Positions 52,664 to 60,940 of a stretch of 64,000 bases of DNA are shown in pieces. The notes beneath the pieces are model-generated. The model did no database searches. It saw only the letters and a program-made list of their open reading frames with translations, and was not told the origin of the DNA. The stretch is from Desulfopila_A sp964446655. GTDB lineage: Bacteria; Desulfobacterota; Desulfobulbia; Desulfobulbales; Desulfocapsaceae. Every line of letters starts with the position of its first letter. Position 1 is the first letter of the stretch. The DNA lies in NCBI GenBank assembly GCA_964446655.1, contig CAYUPL010000002.1, positions 1 to 64,000 on the forward strand, given 5' to 3'. The position numbers and the translations under genes were made by a program.

Positions 52664-54349
52664 TCATGTTCTCGTGAGTTGACGATACTTAATGCGTTTG
52701 GGTATGTCAGCGTCTGCGCCTAACCTGGTCTTGCGATCTTTTTCGTAATCGGAATAGTTGCCTTCAAACCAGACAACACGAGAATCTCCCTCAAAGGCGA
52801 GAATATGTGTTGCGATTCTGTCGAGAAACCAGCGATCATGACTTATAATTACGGCACAACCGCCAAAGTTTTCCAGTGCCTCTTCGAGCGCCCTTAAGGT
52901 GTTGACGTCCAGGTCATTTGTCGGTTCATCCAGAAGCAAAACATTGCCGCCTTCCTTAAGCATTTTGGCAAGGTGGACACGATTTCTTTGTCCGCCGGAA
53001 AGCAGGCCGACTTTTTTTTGCTGATCGGATCCTGAAAAGTTAAATTTCCCAACGTATGCTCGGCTATTTACTTCTTTGGTTCCAAGGCGGATTGTGTCTT
53101 GGTTGTCTGAAATGGTCTGCCAAATGGTCTGTTCAGGATCAAGAGCATTGCGCTCCTGATCTACATGAGAGAGTTTTACTGTCTCGCCCAAACGAATTTC
53201 TCCACTGTCGGGGGCTTCGCCGCCTGTTATCATTTTAAACAAGGTTGATTTACCTGCACCATTGGGTCCAATGATTCCGACTATGCCACCGGCAGGAAGA
53301 GAAAAGGTCATATTTTCCATCAGAAGACCAGCATCAAAGCTTTTGCATACTTTATCTGCTTCTATGACTATTTTACCTAACCGAGGTCCAGGTGGGATGA
53401 AAATTTCCAGGTCTTCCGCCATTTTTTCGGTTTCTTGCGACATAAGCTTGTCGTAAGAGTTTATTCTGGCTTTGGATTTGCTCCTTTTTCCCTTAGGTGA
53501 CAGGCGAATCCATTCCAGTTCCCTCTGTAAAGTTTGTCGTCGCTTGCTTTCTTTTTTCTCCTCCAGCGCCAATCTTTTTTCTTTCTGTTCCAGCCAGGAA
53601 GAATAGTTGCCCTTCCAGGGGATTCCCATACCGCGGTCCAACTCAAGGATCCATCCGGCGACATTGTCCAGGAAATATCGATCATGTGTTACAGCGATGA
53701 CAGTTCCGACATATGCCTGAAGGTGGTGTTCAAGCCATGCTACAGACTCTGCATCCAAATGGTTTGTCGGTTCATCAAGCAGGAGAATGTCCGGTTTTTT
53801 AAGGAGGATTCGACAAAGTGCCACTCTTCTTTTTTCTCCGCCGGATAAATTTTGACAGAGAGAAACTGAGGGCGGGCAACGCAAAGCATCCATGGCCATT
53901 TCCAGCCTGCTGTCAAGATCCCAGGCAGACAGGGTGTCTAGCTTTTCTTGAACTTCCGCCTGCTTGTTGATGAGCTTATCCATCTCCTCATCAGACATGG
54001 GTTCTGCAAATCGTTCATTAATCTGATTAAACTCGCTGAGCAGGCTGACAGTTTCCGCAACACCTTCTTCAACGATCTCTCTCACCGTCTTTTGTGGTGG
54101 CAGCTGCGGCTCCTGTTCCAGATAGCCGACACTAAGACCGGGTGCTAATACGGTTTTTCCGTTAAAATCGTTATCAACTCCGGCGAGTATGCGCAGTAGG
54201 GTGCTTTTCCCCGATCCATTGAGCCCCAGGACACCGATTTTTGCGCCATAAAAATAGGAGAGCGAAATATCTTTGAGAATAGGTTTGTTTTCATAAAATT
54301 TGCTTACTTTGATCATTGAATAGATGATCTTGTTGTCTTCGTTACTCAT
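52664..54349 (-). CDS. ettA: ABC-F translational throttle EttA
   Basis: Soluble ABC-F protein that binds the ribosomal E site and gates the first steps of elongation according to energy status. The 561 residues carry two ATPase cassettes: Walker A GLNGSGKSTLLRIL and GPNGAGKSTLFKMI, and signatures LSGGEKRRVALCRILL and LSGGQRNRVHLAKML. The lengths and linker place it with EttA rather than Uup or RbbA. Monocistronic by layout; convergent with the Hpt gene. Confidence 0.93.
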   Translation of the reverse strand: MSNEDNKIIYSMIKVSKFYENKPILKDISLSYFYGAKIGVLGLNGSGKSTLLRILAGVDNDFNGKTVLAPGLSVGYLEQEPQLPPQKTVREIVEEGVAETVSLLSEFNQINERFAEPMSDEEMDKLINKQAEVQEKLDTLSAWDLDSRLEMAMDALRCPPSVSLCQNLSGGEKRRVALCRILLKKPDILLLDEPTNHLDAESVAWLEHHLQAYVGTVIAVTHDRYFLDNVAGWILELDRGMGIPWKGNYSSWLEQKEKRLALEEKKESKRRQTLQRELEWIRLSPKGKRSKSKARINSYDKLMSQETEKMAEDLEIFIPPGPRLGKIVIEADKVCKSFDAGLLMENMTFSLPAGGIVGIIGPNGAGKSTLFKMITGGEAPDSGEIRLGETVKLSHVDQERNALDPEQTIWQTISDNQDTIRLGTKEVNSRAYVGKFNFSGSDQQKKVGLLSGGQRNRVHLAKMLKEGGNVLLLDEPTNDLDVNTLRALEEALENFGGCAVIISHDRWFLDRIATHILAFEGDSRVVWFEGNYSDYEKDRKTRLGADADIPKRIKYRQLTRT

Positions 54350-54395
54350 GAATTTCCTTCAAATAGAATTTTATATGGAGAGGTAAAAGAACTAA

Positions 54396-55025
54396 TCAGG
54401 ATCGTTGCCGGAGGTTAAGAAGAAAAACATAATAGCCGTTTATCTTACCTATCAGATTGTACGTTTCACTGTACGGAGCCGGACGGCCAAATTTGAGTGA
54501 GTCGACATTTTCGCCTGCATTCCACGCCGATACTACCAGGTCCAATTTGCCGTCAAATCTATAGTTATATTTTGAGATGAGATAGCATGTCAGCAAAATG
54601 TTTATAGCTGGATCAAAAAGGTCGTCTTTGCCTAAATTTTTAAGCTTGTTGTTGTTGATATAACGAAAGCGCCTGCCGCTGTTGTAAATTTCTTGTGCAG
54701 CCTGTTTTCCTGTTGAGTGGAGTATTTGACCAAGGCCAAGTGCGTTTTTAGGTGAAACCGCATAGGTGTTGCAACCGGATTCTGCCAATATCAAGGCTTT
54801 TATGAAATCAGGGCTCACCTTGTATCCTGGCCTGAAATAAGCAAAACTGCTGAAGTATTTGATAAGATGATCGTAGTTATGGAGTTTGGTGAGCTGTTGT
54901 GCTGAAATGGATATGTCGTTATACTTCTTCACATAGGCGGCCAGCTCCGCATGGGTTTTTCCGCTCAACGTAAAAATGGAAGCCAGGACGACAAGTACGA
55001 GAAGAGATCTGGTCTTGTGTGTCAT
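54396..55025 (-). CDS. Lytic transglycosylase-like (SLT domain) exported protein
   Basis: A 209-residue protein with a signal peptide (about 1-27) and an SLT domain that would cut peptidoglycan. Seen: the catalytic Glu in ALILAESGCNTYAVS, KNALGLGQIL (replacing the usual GAxGLMQ) and SAWNAGENV. I chose ATG 55025; a TTG at 55031 would overlap the aminopeptidase stop. Same operon as the M18 peptidase upstream. Confidence 0.82.
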   Translation of the reverse strand: MTHKTRSLLVLVVLASIFTLSGKTHAELAAYVKKYNDISISAQQLTKLHNYDHLIKYFSSFAYFRPGYKVSPDFIKALILAESGCNTYAVSPKNALGLGQILHSTGKQAAQEIYNSGRRFRYINNNKLKNLGKDDLFDPAINILLTCYLISKYNYRFDGKLDLVVSAWNAGENVDSLKFGRPAPYSETYNLIGKINGYYVFLLNLRQRS

Positions 55026-55027
55026 CT

Positions 55028-56326
55028 TCAAGATGCTTCCGGAATAGATTTACGAGTGAAAAAATGGTGCATTACTTTGTAGAGCAAGCCGGGGTCATGA
55101 CTTCCGGTCATTTCACGTATCGAATGCATTGCCAGAGTTGCTGCGCCTATATCAACTGTTTTTAATCCAAGTTTTGCCGCCGTCGTCGGACCAATAGTGC
55201 TTCCACAGGCTATATCATTGCGCATCACGAATTCTTGTACTGTAATATCACTCTCACTGCAGAGAAGTTTGAAAACTGCATTGGATGTGGCGGTGGAAGC
55301 GTATCGTTGATTTGCATTGATTTTCAACACAGGTCCATGATTGAGATAGATTTCATGTGCAGAATCATGCTTTTCGGGATAATTGGGGTGCAAAGCGTGA
55401 GCATTATCAACTGATATGAAAAAGGATTTTACCAGGACTTGAAAACGCGTATTGCTGTCGGGAAGAATTCTTGCAAAAAAAGATTCAAGCATGTTCCCCT
55501 GTGCCCCAGATGCACTATTGGATCCTACTTCTTCATGGTTGTTGCACATCAGCAAAAAACTGTTTTTGAAGTCAGCTGATGCTGCAGCGGTTGCGGCAAG
55601 AAAACAGCTGAGCTGATTGTCCAGTCGAGGAGCGAGAATAAACTCATTGTCGATACCGACATAAGCAGGTTTTCTGCAATCATAGAGGAAAACGTCATAA
55701 CTCAAGATCTGTTGCGGAGCTGCGTTCTTGTGTTTTGCAGTGATCTGTTCGAGTATGATTTCCTTGAAGTTTTTAGTAGAGCCTTTTTGAATACCAATGA
55801 GTGGTACTATATGTACCTGTGGATTGAGAGACTTGTCTGCATCGCTGGTTTTGTTGAGGTGAAGAGCGATGCTTGGGATGACGGCTATCGGACGACGAAA
55901 GTCGACAAGTTCTGTAACGAGATCGCCATTGGCTGAAAGGTAGCAGACTCTTCCCGCCAGGGAGAGTTCTCTATCGAACCACGATGACAACACTGCGCCC
56001 CCATATACTTCAACACCTAACTTGTGAAACGACTTATCGAAGATATCTGCGTTAGGCTTGATTTGCAAGGATGGACTGTCGCTATGCGTGCCGAGAACAC
56101 GAAAACCTGCTTGAGGGTCTTGGCCTAGGTTGAAAGCAAGCAAAGAGCCATTATCTCGAATAAAATAATAGGGTTTGCTTGACTGAAGATGCCACTTTTC
56201 TCGTTCGTCTAGGCGGCTAAACCCGGCTTCGGTCAATATCTCCGTCATCTGCTGCACTGCGTGATACGGACTGGTAGATGCGGCGAGATAGGAGAACAGC
56301 TTTTCATTAAGATTATTTTCTGTCAT
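55028..56326 (-). CDS. M18 family aminopeptidase
   Basis: Zinc-dependent aminopeptidase of the ApeB/aspartyl aminopeptidase family. The 432 residues include the first metal ligand region VLGTHSDSPSLQIKPN, AYVGIDNEFILAPRLDNQL, NNHEEVGSNSASGAQG (catalytic Glu) and AHALHPNYPEKHD. No signal peptide, so cytoplasmic. Near the SLT gene. Confidence 0.93.
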   Translation of the reverse strand: MTENNLNEKLFSYLAASTSPYHAVQQMTEILTEAGFSRLDEREKWHLQSSKPYYFIRDNGSLLAFNLGQDPQAGFRVLGTHSDSPSLQIKPNADIFDKSFHKLGVEVYGGAVLSSWFDRELSLAGRVCYLSANGDLVTELVDFRRPIAVIPSIALHLNKTSDADKSLNPQVHIVPLIGIQKGSTKNFKEIILEQITAKHKNAAPQQILSYDVFLYDCRKPAYVGIDNEFILAPRLDNQLSCFLAATAAASADFKNSFLLMCNNHEEVGSNSASGAQGNMLESFFARILPDSNTRFQVLVKSFFISVDNAHALHPNYPEKHDSAHEIYLNHGPVLKINANQRYASTATSNAVFKLLCSESDITVQEFVMRNDIACGSTIGPTTAAKLGLKTVDIGAATLAMHSIREMTGSHDPGLLYKVMHHFFTRKSIPEAS

Positions 56327-56369
56327 TTAGTGGTAATTGTGAGAAGAGGTAAGGTGGCCGGTAGAAATG

Positions 56370-57122
56370 CTACCTCAAGTGGGATTGATAGGTTTTTAAT
56401 GCAAGGGTATGATGTTGTGAACCGAATTCCACTTTCGCAGCAGGTGGCTCTCGCAATATACCGGATTCAATTGCAATTGATGATGAGGAGTTGTGCCTTG
56501 CAGAAGTAGACGAGGCATAAGCAGGTTCATCTCCAACAGAGTCTCTTTTTTCTTGCTGGATCTCCATTCCGGCTTGAGCTGAAATCATTGCCGCCCGTGC
56601 AGCAATTCTTCTGTCTGCTGCAGATGGATTCAGAGGCGCCAAGGCAGCTCTGGCAACGACCTGCATTTTCTGCAAGGTCTCTTCAGGGGTAGATTCTTTG
56701 CTGACATCGATTGGTACTTCACCTCCAACCGCATATCTTTTTCCGTTCGGACCGTTTTCATAAGTATAGGAAGCAGTTCCTGCGGCATATTGGCCGGCTG
56801 TGGCGAGATGTGCCTGTTCGTGCGCACGTACCTCCGCATCTCTTTGTTGCAATTGTCGAATGATTTGCTGCTCTTCAGCTGTAAGCTGCGTAGTGCTGTC
56901 GAAAAAAGATGATTCCTTTTCAGATTCTTCGTTTGCCGTGCTGCGATTGAATGTAGAATCGGCTGAAGCGATTTTTCCTTGGGCTGAAATATGGACTGAA
57001 TCACTCCGGCTGGTCTGGTCTGCGGTGGTAGTCGAATGAGCAGTAGAGGAGCTTTGAGATAGTAGAGCTGATCGGTTTTCAGTAATAAACCGTGCTGCTG
57101 AAAAATTGTGTACTGAGTTCAT
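56370..57122 (-). CDS. SprA-related putative metalloprotease (CJM1_0395 family)
   Basis: A 250-residue protein with a Ser/Thr-rich N-terminal half and a conserved core starting DAEVRAHEQAHLATAG, in which HEQAH forms an HExxH metal-binding motif. Then come AAGTASYTYENGPNGKRYAV, GGEVPIDVSKESTPEETLQK and APLNPSAADRRIAARAAMI, typical of the SprA-like family. Enzyme activity in this family is only suggested. GGAG lies 8 bases before the ATG. Same strand as the peptidase and SLT genes. Confidence 0.85.
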   Translation of the reverse strand: MNSVHNFSAARFITENRSALLSQSSSTAHSTTTADQTSRSDSVHISAQGKIASADSTFNRSTANEESEKESSFFDSTTQLTAEEQQIIRQLQQRDAEVRAHEQAHLATAGQYAAGTASYTYENGPNGKRYAVGGEVPIDVSKESTPEETLQKMQVVARAALAPLNPSAADRRIAARAAMISAQAGMEIQQEKRDSVGDEPAYASSTSARHNSSSSIAIESGILREPPAAKVEFGSQHHTLALKTYQSHLR

Positions 57123-57263
57123 TGACGTTGCTCCAAAACATTAGCTTCTCTTAATGTTTCTATCCTACCGTATAACAGTTATAATTGCAACGTCTGCTCA
57201 CGTTCCGGAGTGTTTGACAGCATTAAGTGGGAAAGTGAAAAAGGTTTTGATACCCAGCTCTGC

Positions 57264-58337
57264 TTATTGCTGCTGAAATTGATACTCTTCTTTAAGCGTA
57301 TAGAGGGTATCGAGATATCTTTCTTGTAATTGCAATGTGTTTGCGGTCGATTCGATTTCGTTGATCAACTGGTCAACGACCCGGGCTATCTCAATTCCAT
57401 GTTTATTTGTGCCGTTTTTGTTCGCTCTGTCTATCAGAAGGATGGCGTAATAGCTTACTACCATGCGTGACATGGAGTCTCTGCGGAAAAGATAAAGTCT
57501 GCCGCCCATGGTACTCAGAAAAAATCCCGCATATTCATAGAGAGATGTTTCAGAAATTTGCAGATCAAAATGCTGTTCGAAGCAGGAAGGTAGAAGGAGC
57601 ACAGTATAAAAATGTGCAAGAATATTCTCAAACTGATCTTTTTCTCTGTCGAGAATAGCTTTTAAAATGAGAATATTGGTTTTTCCTACGATCCTGAAAA
57701 AGTGAGCGGTATTCTGCAGGATTGTATACAGGTCATCGGTCTCCCCGCTCACAACCGGTGGGTTATCAAGAAGGCCTTGGATAACTCGAGTGAAATATAC
57801 TTCGCTTCCGGGGCTCAGATCATATTGTTGTAGATACTCTTGTTGGTCGAGATGTTTATAAAATTGTCGGATGGGCTGAAGTGATTCCATACACCTTGCC
57901 GTAGTTGGAAGGCCGTTATTCCGGTTTGCTGGACTCGACTCAATAACAGAGTTTTCTTGAGATTCTGAAACGATAGAGTTGCTGTCGAAGGAAAGGAGAT
58001 TGCCTGAGCTCCCCACCTCTTCTGTGTCTGGTGTTTCCGCAACAGGAGAGGTAGTCTGACTATCCGACTGGTTGTTTCTCTCTTCGATGACAAGCTGTGA
58101 TTCGCCATTGACATCACTTTCCAGTGTTGCGGTTTGTTCAGGTATGGAAATATCTTCAGTAAAAAGCCTTTCCTGCGTCGTTTCTTTATTTGCAAGTGTT
58201 TCTTTGTTTTTCTGCTGCCATATAAAAAATAACAGGGCAGCAATAATCACAACAAATAATGCTATAATCTGATAGGAAACAGGGAAAGTATCCCTGGAAC
58301 GTTTTTTAGGAGAGTGAGCGGTTTTCTTGACCTGCAT
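57264..58337 (-). CDS. Unknown single-pass membrane protein
   Basis: A 357-residue protein of no recognised family. A basic N-terminus (about 1-22) precedes one membrane helix (about 23-42, YQIIALFVVIIAALLFFIW), then an acidic, Glu/Gln/Ser/Thr-rich linker (about 45-145). A mostly helical C-terminal domain follows (about 150-357; for example LQPIRQFYKHLDQQEYLQQY, RLYLFRRDSMSRMVVSYYAI). Topology suggests a periplasmic domain. No good ribosome-binding site before the ATG. Divergent from ppaC by 330 bases. Confidence 0.6.
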   Translation of the reverse strand: MQVKKTAHSPKKRSRDTFPVSYQIIALFVVIIAALLFFIWQQKNKETLANKETTQERLFTEDISIPEQTATLESDVNGESQLVIEERNNQSDSQTTSPVAETPDTEEVGSSGNLLSFDSNSIVSESQENSVIESSPANRNNGLPTTARCMESLQPIRQFYKHLDQQEYLQQYDLSPGSEVYFTRVIQGLLDNPPVVSGETDDLYTILQNTAHFFRIVGKTNILILKAILDREKDQFENILAHFYTVLLLPSCFEQHFDLQISETSLYEYAGFFLSTMGGRLYLFRRDSMSRMVVSYYAILLIDRANKNGTNKHGIEIARVVDQLINEIESTANTLQLQERYLDTLYTLKEEYQFQQQ

Positions 58338-58667
58338 AATAGTGATGTTTTTGATGGTCTGTATAGAAGAATTGCTATGTGATTACTGTATAACGCAACT
58401 TGTAGTTTCTGTCATTAAAAGATCTTGCCGGTACGACTCTTTTTGGTGACAATGTGCCCGCGGATTTGAATGTTTCGGTACAAGAAGAGGGTTGTTGTGG
58501 GAGTGGCAGCTTTAATAATCGATGTGGCCGGTCTTTTTCGAATTTTGTTCTTGACTCAATTTCTTTGAAGAACTAAGCTAGTGTGTTAAAAATAATAGGA
58601 AAGAGTACTCTTTTAATGGGTAGTTGGAATTTTATAATCAGAGAAAATATTATTCGGAGGAAAAACC
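58338..58667. other. Intergenic region upstream of ppaC
   Basis: 330 bases between two divergent genes. It holds a sigma-70-type promoter for ppaC (58551-58579) and the ppaC ribosome-binding site CGGAGG at 58655. Nothing else specific seen. Confidence 0.7.
58551..58579 (+). promoter_or_regulatory. Candidate sigma-70 promoter for ppaC
   Basis: TTGACT, 17-base spacer, TAAGCT, with a predicted start about 80 bases before the ppaC start codon. The -10 matches only partly. Confidence 0.4.
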
Positions 58668-59597
58668 ATGACAATTAATGTTGTTGGACATTCAAATCCT
58701 GACACCGATTCAGTAACTGCAGCTATCGCTCTTGCTGCGCTGCTCAATGCTCAGGGACAGGAAGCAAAAGCATGCATGCAGTCCAATGCGGACAATCTCA
58801 ATCCTGAGTCAAAAATGGTACTTGAACGCTTCGGTCTTGCTGTGCCTGAGGAAATTACCGATGCGGCGGGGAAAAAAGTGGCGCTGGTAGACTTCAGTGA
58901 TATCGCTCAAGGTCCTGCGAATATTCAAGATGCCGAAGTTGTAACAATAGTTGATCATCATAAAATCGGCGATGTTACAACCAATAACCCGATTCTCTTC
59001 AGAAATGAGCCTGTCGGCTGCACAGGTACCGTTTTGAACAAAATGTTTAAAGATGCCGGTATTACCATACCTAAAGATGTTGCTGGAGGGATGCTCGCAG
59101 CAATACTGAGTGATACTGTCAACTTCAAGTCACCCACCTGTACGGAAGATGACAAGGCAGCTGTAGAAGATTTGAAAGCAGTAGCTGGAGTTGAAGACAC
59201 GGAAGAGCTTTTTATGGCAATGCTGAAGGCCAAATCTTCCGTTGATGGAGTTCCTGCCAAAGATCTGCTCTTCCGAGACTATAAAGATTTCGACATGAAG
59301 GGCAGCAAAGTAGGAGTCGGTCAGCTTGAGTTGGCCACTCTGGATCAGGTTGCCGGTATTCGTGCAGACCTGCTCGCGGCAATGAAAGAGGTAAAGGCAG
59401 AAGGTCGACATTCAGTATTGCTTATGCTTACTGATGTCGTAAAAGAAGGGACCGACCTGGTTGTGGTCTCTGATGATCCTGCCTTAATTGAAAAAGCTTT
59501 TGATGGAAAACTTGAAGGAACTTCCATGTGGGTTGACGGCATGATGAGCCGGAAAAAACAAACTGTTCCCAATCTGCAGAAAGCATTCGGCTGTTAA
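58668..59597 (+). CDS. ppaC: Manganese-dependent inorganic pyrophosphatase PpaC
   Basis: Family II pyrophosphatase of the DHH superfamily; hydrolyses diphosphate. The 309 residues show the metal-binding VVGHSNPDTDSVTAAIAL, LVDFSDIAQ, the DHH signature (IVDHHKIGDV), TGTVLNKMF and the C-terminal DHHA2 domain (SMWVDGMMSRKKQTVPNL). No CBS domains are present, so the simple form. CGGAGG lies about 7 bases before the ATG. Confidence 0.95.
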   Translation: MTINVVGHSNPDTDSVTAAIALAALLNAQGQEAKACMQSNADNLNPESKMVLERFGLAVPEEITDAAGKKVALVDFSDIAQGPANIQDAEVVTIVDHHKIGDVTTNNPILFRNEPVGCTGTVLNKMFKDAGITIPKDVAGGMLAAILSDTVNFKSPTCTEDDKAAVEDLKAVAGVEDTEELFMAMLKAKSSVDGVPAKDLLFRDYKDFDMKGSKVGVGQLELATLDQVAGIRADLLAAMKEVKAEGRHSVLLMLTDVVKEGTDLVVVSDDPALIEKAFDGKLEGTSMWVDGMMSRKKQTVPNLQKAFGC

Positions 59598-59627
59598 TAG
59601 AAGAAGCCTTTCTCTGTAGCTATACAG

Positions 59628-59665
59628 AAGGCTGCGGTGGTTGGTGCTACCACTGCAGCCTTTTT
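59628..59665. terminator. Bidirectional terminator after ppaC
   Basis: Long stem (59628-59641 with 59649-59662, arm AAGGCTGCGGTGGT, one mismatch, 7-base loop), followed by TTTTTGCTTTTTT on the plus strand and by T-rich sequence on the minus strand. It separates convergent ppaC and the S4 gene. Confidence 0.88.
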
Positions 59666-59671
59666 GCTTTT

Positions 59672-59887
59672 TTATTGCAGAAAAAATTTTGTGCCATCGG
59701 AGAGTTCGATACAGTCGTTTTTTTGCAATTGTCTTCCCCGGCGGGTTTCAACCTTGCCGTTTACACGGACTGTGCCGTCCTTCACCCAGTTTTTAGCTTC
59801 GATACCATCTTGCACAGCACTCGTCAATTTAAGGAATTGTCCCAATTTTATCGGGTATGACGAAATTTGAGTGATTTTTGCAACCAT
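59672..59887 (-). CDS. Small S4-domain RNA-binding protein (YbcJ-like)
   Basis: A 71-residue protein consisting of one S4 RNA-binding domain: IKLGQFLKLTSAVQDGIEAK, VKDGTVRVNGKVETRRGRQL and DCIELSDGTKFFL. The ATG at 59887 fits the domain; an in-frame start at 59980 would add 31 hydrophobic residues that do not belong. No clear ribosome-binding site. Convergent with ppaC. Confidence 0.78.
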   Translation of the reverse strand: MVAKITQISSYPIKLGQFLKLTSAVQDGIEAKNWVKDGTVRVNGKVETRRGRQLQKNDCIELSDGTKFFLQ

Positions 59888-60191
59888 AAGAACATAAAAC
59901 AGAAAGAGTTTGAAAAAGAAGATGTTTTCATTGGCAAGCAAAGGTTCTGCAATAAATGTTAAGAGCACTTTGGTGTGCAATCTTTTTTCTACAATACTAC
60001 TCTCGTAAATTGTGCTAGTCCAGAGAAAAGCTGGGCGAATGGGCTGATACTGTCGTAAGTTATCGAAATGGAAATCGTATTAATCAAATTTCGTTTCGTC
60101 ATATTTTAAGTGAACAACGATGCAACTTAGGATATGATAGGTAATCTAATAGATACCCATCTTGTGAATTTTTTCTAAATGGAGGCTCAAC
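59888..60191. other. Intergenic region between the S4 and lipoprotein genes
   Basis: About 300 bases between divergent genes. Only AT-rich sequence that could hold promoters for both was seen, plus the GGAGG ribosome-binding site of the lipoprotein gene near 60182. I could not place a reliable promoter. Confidence 0.5.
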
Positions 60192-60671
60192 ATGTGTCGA
60201 ACTGTCTGCAAATATCTATTTGCGTCTTCTTTTCTCGCCGTGATACTGCTGTTAAGTGGCTGTGCTTCTACGACATCGCAGCACCCCATGGAGATGCCTC
60301 CTGTTTCGAATAGTATCGACAGCCATGGAGATATTGTGCTTCCTGCGGAACTGGATTGGGACCGTGCCAAGAGCATGGCAATCAAGACAGACTCATTTAC
60401 TGGTGGTATTTATCAGTACAGCGGCAGGCTGGAGGTAGATTCTTTAAAAGAATTCATCATAGCATCCATGGCAAATAATAAATGGAAACTCGTTGGAGAG
60501 GCGTCCTACAAAAGTACTATGCTGGCCTTTATTAAACCGCATAAAACCTGTATGGTTACACTTTCGGAGAGTTTTGGCGGTTTTCTCGGCACGACGGTTG
60601 TCAATCTCTATGTCACGGTAGATCTTGCTGCATCCAAAGGGCTCAATCCATTTGGAGAGCCGGTTAATTGA
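60192..60671 (+). CDS. Predicted lipoprotein of unknown function
   Basis: A 159-residue protein with a lipoprotein signal ending in LLLSGCAST, with the lipidated Cys near residue 24. The residue after Cys is Ala, not Asp, so it should be sorted to the outer membrane. The soluble part contains LDWDRAKSMAIKTDSFTGGI and IIASMANNKWKLVGEASYKS, a pattern seen in small bacterial lipoproteins (DUF4810/DUF799-like, uncertain). GGAGG lies about 7 bases before the ATG. Followed by a terminator, so monocistronic. Confidence 0.82.
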   Translation: MCRTVCKYLFASSFLAVILLLSGCASTTSQHPMEMPPVSNSIDSHGDIVLPAELDWDRAKSMAIKTDSFTGGIYQYSGRLEVDSLKEFIIASMANNKWKLVGEASYKSTMLAFIKPHKTCMVTLSESFGGFLGTTVVNLYVTVDLAASKGLNPFGEPVN

Positions 60672-60701
60672 ACAACATCCTCTGAGGTAAATCTGACTAT
60701 A

Positions 60702-60735
60702 GGGCCCTGGCGTTTTCAAACGACAGGGCCTTTTT
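60702..60735 (+). terminator. Terminator after the lipoprotein gene
   Basis: Stem GGCCCTG-g-CGTT/AACG-a-CAGGGCC (one mismatch), short loop, then TTTTTGTT, 30 bases after the stop codon. Confidence 0.88.
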
Positions 60736-60756
60736 GTTCTTTCTGTACATCGAAAA

Positions 60757-60778
60757 AATCGGAGAAGATACTCCGATT
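60757..60778. promoter_or_regulatory. Perfect inverted repeat AATCGGAG-N6-CTCCGATT
   Basis: Two 8-base arms with a six-base spacer, about 160 bases upstream of the HEAT/PilZ gene. Possible operator or leader hairpin; no U-tract follows. Confidence 0.35.
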
Positions 60779-60940
60779 GAAGAGGGTTGCTACTCCTTCG
60801 TTGCCTCCGGCAAGTGTTACGGTATAAATAAAAAAGTTTGTCAAAAGAACAGGATCGGATATATATTTATAAAATGAGAGGGATTCTGCAACCAAAAATC
60901 ATCTCTATACGGAAATTTCATGTTAATTCATTGCTGAGTT

